Origin: Anaerolineae bacterium
GTDB lineage: Bacteria > Chloroflexota > Anaerolineae > 4572-78 > J111
Assembly (NCBI GenBank): GCA_020433805.1
Contig: JAGRBZ010000030.1
Span: forward strand, 1 to 36,666
Reading direction: 5' to 3'
DNA: 36,666 nucleotides
The position numbers and the translations under genes are program-made. Position 1 is the stretch's first letter; each line of letters opens with the position of its first letter. Below, piece after piece: positions 33,947 to 36,666 of this stretch. A model generated the notes under the pieces. The model did no database searches. It saw only the letters and a program-made list of their open reading frames with translations, and was not told the DNA's origin.

Positions 33947-34723
33947 CTAAGAATGTCCTAATTCTCGCTGTATTTTTCTTAGGAATTCAACACTTTTAAG
34001 CTGACGTTCTAAAGTAAATGTTATGTATCCCATAAGTAACCGCTCAACCTGCTGACGGGTCGCCTGTGACAATTGAAGTTTCGCGACCTTCTCCCAGGAC
34101 TCTGTTTGCAAAAAACGCAGAACTTTGAGCACAGCCAGCGAGACAGGTTCGGCATTTGGCCGCTTCTCGCCATGTTCCGGGCTAAGTATGCCACCATCAA
34201 CAAAATGAAAATAGTTATTTTCGACGGGTTGAATGGGTTCCTGGCTGGCTACACAAAAATGAAGCTGCGGTTGAAAGCCGGTCAAACTCAGCAATCGCAT
34301 TTCAAAGTAGCGTAGTATAAGGAACGGATCATCCATATTGGACAAATGCGCTAAGGCCAAGGCCAATAATTGGTACAAAGGCTCGTTTGGATCGTGCTCT
34401 TCAATAAAACGATCGACCAATTCAGCAAGGTAGTAAGCGTGGCTTGTCTTTGTCAAATCCTCACGTATGGGTCGATACGCTTCCACAATTTCCGCCTGAG
34501 AAATAATATCCCAAGTACGACCACGAGCCATCAGCAGATTGGACAACGTAAATAGCTCAATATGGCCTGCCTTACGGCTGGAAATTTTTCGCACTCCTTT
34601 GGCCAAAAGCCGAATTTTGCCTCGCGCGGGGGTAAGAACAGTTAATAGCCGGTCGGCCTCACCAAAATCGGTGCGCCGTAGAATGATTGCATCTGTTCTA
34701 TATAGTCGCTCGTTGTTACTCAT
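33947..34723 (-). CDS. recO: DNA repair protein RecO
   Basis: Helps load RecA on SSB-coated DNA in the RecFOR pathway. The 258-residue length is typical. The N-terminal OB fold reads RTDAIILRRTDFGEADRLLTVLTPARGKIRLLAKGVRK (9-46), followed by the family pattern GHIELFTLSNLLMARGR and the helical domain (AYYLAELVDRFIEEHDPNEPLYQLL). The zinc-finger region expected at about 150-185 (two CxxC pairs in many homologues) keeps only one Cys (HFCVASQEP) and so probably lacks zinc. It lies 46 bp upstream of glyQS on the same strand, an arrangement also seen in Bacillus. There is no ribosome-binding site before the ATG; see the -10 element upstream. Confidence 0.93.
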   Translation of the reverse strand: MSNNERLYRTDAIILRRTDFGEADRLLTVLTPARGKIRLLAKGVRKISSRKAGHIELFTLSNLLMARGRTWDIISQAEIVEAYRPIREDLTKTSHAYYLAELVDRFIEEHDPNEPLYQLLALALAHLSNMDDPFLILRYFEMRLLSLTGFQPQLHFCVASQEPIQPVENNYFHFVDGGILSPEHGEKRPNAEPVSLAVLKVLRFLQTESWEKVAKLQLSQATRQQVERLLMGYITFTLERQLKSVEFLRKIQRELGHS

Positions 34724-34734
34724 AGTAAGCTAAG

Positions 34735-34740
34735 ATTATA
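34735..34740 (-). promoter_or_regulatory. Consensus -10 of recO with near-leaderless spacing
   Basis: TATAAT on the minus strand ends 11 nt before the recO ATG. The predicted start near 34728 gives a leader of about 5 nt, and no ribosome-binding site is present, consistent with a leaderless transcript. The -35 position is weak. Confidence 0.5.
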
Positions 34741-34767
34741 CTACTGGAAAGTGAATTCTGCGAATAC

Positions 34768-34793
34768 AAAAAAATGCCAGTATATTCACTGGC
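34768..34793 (-). terminator. Intrinsic terminator of corC-like/cdd unit
   Basis: On the minus strand GCCAGT, loop GAATAT, ACTGGC, A and seven Ts, 34 bp after the cdd stop. It separates cdd from recO transcription. The stem is only 6 bp, so termination may be partial. Confidence 0.65.
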
Positions 34794-34827
34794 TGAAGTT
34801 CTTCTATCACATTTAATTTGGCATTGT

Positions 34828-35253
34828 TCAGGAAGATATCAAATCTTCCGGACCAAAGCTATAAGGCAACAGATCTGAAAGTGTAAAAACCTGATACCGT
34901 CCTTCAATATCACCAACGATTATGGTTAGTTCCGATGCAAATTCGCGAATAACCTGTCGACATATGCCACAAGGCAAACCACCATTTTCTGTAGCGACGG
35001 CTATTGCTTCGAATTCTGTCTCGCCTTCTGATATGGCTTTAAAGATAGCTGTTCGCTCGGCACAAACTGTGGCCGAGTACCCCACATTTTCGATATTACA
35101 ACCGGTGTACACTTTACCACTCTTAGTAAGCAGCGCTGCACCTACTTTATATTTCGAGTAAGGTGAGTACGAATACGCACGCGCTGAAAAAGCCTGAGTT
35201 AACAGATCTTTCCATGGTTGATTAGCGGCAGGAGGTGAATTAGAGTCTGTCAT
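34828..35253 (-). CDS. cdd: Cytidine deaminase
   Basis: Deaminates cytidine and deoxycytidine in pyrimidine salvage. The 141-residue protein is of the short homotetrameric type. Substrate-binding CNIEN (Asn53, Glu55), zinc ligand and proton shuttle CAE (Cys64, Glu66) and PCGIC (Cys95, Cys98) are all present, so an active enzyme is expected. An N-terminal extension of about 12 Ser/Pro-rich residues precedes the fold. The ATG is 12 bp after the CNNM/CBS gene stop, without a clear ribosome-binding site, so coupling with the upstream gene is likely. The neighbourhood cdd-recO-glyQS mirrors the Bacillus cdd-era-recO-glyQ-glyS order, with era missing here. Confidence 0.95.
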   Translation of the reverse strand: MTDSNSPPAANQPWKDLLTQAFSARAYSYSPYSKYKVGAALLTKSGKVYTGCNIENVGYSATVCAERTAIFKAISEGETEFEAIAVATENGGLPCGICRQVIREFASELTIIVGDIEGRYQVFTLSDLLPYSFGPEDLISS

Positions 35254-35265
35254 AACTTATCAAAA

Positions 35266-36645
35266 TTAGCTGGCGGTATTAGGCGCATTACTTACGAGAG
35301 TAGAAGTGGAATTGCTCTTATCTTTCGCTGTCTCAACGCTTTCTTCAGGCTCGCTTTCCTCCCTAATACGTTTGACTCTCGCCGTCTTAATACGACGTCC
35401 ATCAACATTAAGGACCGTTAATTCCAAATTAGGAACGCCAAAAGAAGAGCCGTCTAAGACTTCACCTTCTTTAGGGATATGGCCTAACGCCCCATAAATA
35501 AGCCCACCCAATGTGTCATTTTCATCGGTTGGAAGGGCCATCGACATAATGTCGTTTATATCGTCCAAATCCATCCGAGCACTGAATATATACTCGTCAT
35601 CAGAAATATACTGCATAAAAAATTCGTCGGCGTCATGCTCATCTTGGATCTCACCGACGATTTCTTCTAGAATATCTTCTATTGTTACTAACCCAGCTGT
35701 ACCGCCGTACTCATCAACCACGATCGCAATATGCACCTTCTTGGTTTGAAGTTCACGCAACAAATCAGTAACAGGCTTCGTCTCAGGCACGTAATAAACA
35801 GTACGTTCCAAACCACGAATTGAAGCCGGTTCACCCTGCTTTAGCCAGTGGATCAACATATCCTTTACGTAGAGAATTCCAATAATATTATCAATAGTAT
35901 CTTCGTAAACAGGAACACGCGAATGTCCTGCCTGTAAGATCGTATCCATAGCGGAATTAACCGAAGCATCAGCTTCAACCCCTACAATATCAATACGCGG
36001 CACCATCACCTCACGTGCGAGTGTGTCCCCTAAATCGAAGATAGAGTAAATCATCTCCTTCTCTTCTTCTTTGAGGACTCCTTCTTCTTCGCTAGCATCG
36101 ACATAGCTACGGAGATCCTCTTCTGTAATGGAGGCGATAGTAAATTCCTCTGTTTCTGTCCAGCGTCCGGTCAATATTCGGCCAAATTTATTAACAAATT
36201 TTGCTAGAGGAGAAGCAAGAAAAGATATCCCATTCATAAAATAGCTGGCAAATAAAGCGACAGACTCAGCGTAACTCCGAGCAATCTCTTTAGGAATGAG
36301 TTCCCCAAAGATTAAAATAACAAATGCCGCAATAATTGCAACAACGAACGAAGCCCAAACATTACTAATAGGAATAAACTGTGCAAGGGGTTCTGTAAAA
36401 GCTGATATTGCTAAAAAGATAATAGAAGCATCTAACAGTTTGAGGGCAAACTGCTCTGTTGCCAAAAGGAGTGTAACATTCTCAGCTAAATGATCAACAA
36501 TCCGAGCTGAAGGTTTTCCTTCTTCTATCAACTGCAACCTACGAGACTTACGTGTAAAAGCGATAGCTTCTTTGGCTGCCGCAACAACTGCATGAAAAAA
36601 AAGCAAGAGAACAACAATGAATGCTGTACTATCAGGTTCTATCAA
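35266..36645 (-). CDS. CNNM/CorC-HlyC family transporter-associated protein with CBS pair
   Basis: Members of this family (YhdP/YtfL/CorB-like) are membrane proteins linked to Mg2+ or Co2+ homeostasis. The 459-residue protein has an N-terminal DUF21/CNNM domain with about four hydrophobic stretches (8-25, 60-82, 92-118, 130-160, including FGELIPKEIARSYAE). A CBS pair follows (about 210-325, REVMVPRIDIVGVEADASVNSAM, HSRVPVYEDTIDNIIGILYVKDML and VDEYGGTAGLVTIEDILEEIVGEI). The C-terminal CorC_HlyC domain (about 340-425, LGGLIYGALGHIPKEGEVL) and a polar Ser/Glu tail complete it. The start is a TTG at 36645 preceded by GGAG at about 5-6 nt; no upstream ATG is available in the window. The promoter lies outside. 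Confidence 0.9.
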   Translation of the reverse strand: MIEPDSTAFIVVLLLFFHAVVAAAKEAIAFTRKSRRLQLIEEGKPSARIVDHLAENVTLLLATEQFALKLLDASIIFLAISAFTEPLAQFIPISNVWASFVVAIIAAFVILIFGELIPKEIARSYAESVALFASYFMNGISFLASPLAKFVNKFGRILTGRWTETEEFTIASITEEDLRSYVDASEEEGVLKEEEKEMIYSIFDLGDTLAREVMVPRIDIVGVEADASVNSAMDTILQAGHSRVPVYEDTIDNIIGILYVKDMLIHWLKQGEPASIRGLERTVYYVPETKPVTDLLRELQTKKVHIAIVVDEYGGTAGLVTIEDILEEIVGEIQDEHDADEFFMQYISDDEYIFSARMDLDDINDIMSMALPTDENDTLGGLIYGALGHIPKEGEVLDGSSFGVPNLELTVLNVDGRRIKTARVKRIREESEPEESVETAKDKSNSTSTLVSNAPNTAS

Positions 36646-36666
36646 AATAGCTCCAAAAAAATACTA

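Noticed and set aside
1..36666. tRNA, rRNA, CRISPR arrays, prophage or transposase genes
   Set aside because: I looked for cloverleaf-like and regularly spaced repeats and for recombinase motifs by eye and found none; a tRNAscan or Infernal run would be needed to exclude small RNAs.

Overview
The window looks like core chromosome of a bacterium of the phylum Chloroflexota (Anaerolineae-like). This is inferred from gene content, not from a marker phylogeny. The hints are extracytoplasmic lipoproteins with long Glu/Ala-rich linkers after the lipobox Cys, a glycyl-tRNA synthetase with alpha and beta chains fused, a YvcK protein with an N-terminal membrane anchor, and a MOFRL-type glycerate kinase. 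Base composition is moderate and coding density is high. Several promoters fit a standard sigma-70 pattern (TTGACN, 16-18 nt, TATAAT). I saw no rRNA, tRNA, CRISPR array, transposase or prophage gene.

Layout. (1) 1-6178, minus strand: an oligopeptide ABC transporter locus. It holds oppD, oppF and a family-5 solute-binding lipoprotein that runs off the left edge, with a second, oversized family-5 lipoprotein upstream. An interspersed palindromic repeat lies between the two blocks. The permease genes are not in the window. (2) 6452-11570, plus strand: an unknown protein, a GT5 glycogen synthase, yvcK and gap, a central-carbon/glycogen group whose members mostly have their own promoters. (3) 11571-14908: rho behind a roughly 500-nt leader and ended by an intrinsic terminator, then a membrane-anchored LysM/M23 peptidase. 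(4) 14951-20421, minus strand: a compact four-gene operon of a sugar-type solute-binding lipoprotein, a glycerate 2-kinase, a GT-A glycosyltransferase resembling glucosyl/mannosylglycerate synthases, and a phosphohexomutase. It ends at a bidirectional terminator. (5) 20546-23056: apt (plus) and glgB (minus), convergent. (6) 23447-30802, plus strand: a small membrane protein, ubiE/menG plus a second methyltransferase, then a class A penicillin-binding protein, surE and a PH/DUF1648 membrane protein. (7) 30868-36645, minus strand: a CNNM/CBS protein, cdd, recO and a fused glyQS, matching the cdd-(era)-recO-glyQ-glyS neighbourhood known from Firmicutes.

How they work together. Glycogen synthase, branching enzyme and the phosphohexomutase supply storage polysaccharide. 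YvcK and GAPDH sit beside glycogen synthase and tie it to glycolysis/gluconeogenesis. The PBP, the M23 peptidase and perhaps YvcK belong to the cell envelope. The most intriguing unit is operon (4), whose gene set suggests handling of glycerate and a glycosylglycerate-like solute. Several leaders carry promoter-overlapping dyads or terminator-like hairpins that suggest regulation. Starts were adjusted where a ribosome-binding site or family alignment favours an internal codon. Promoters and hairpins were read by eye and are predictions.
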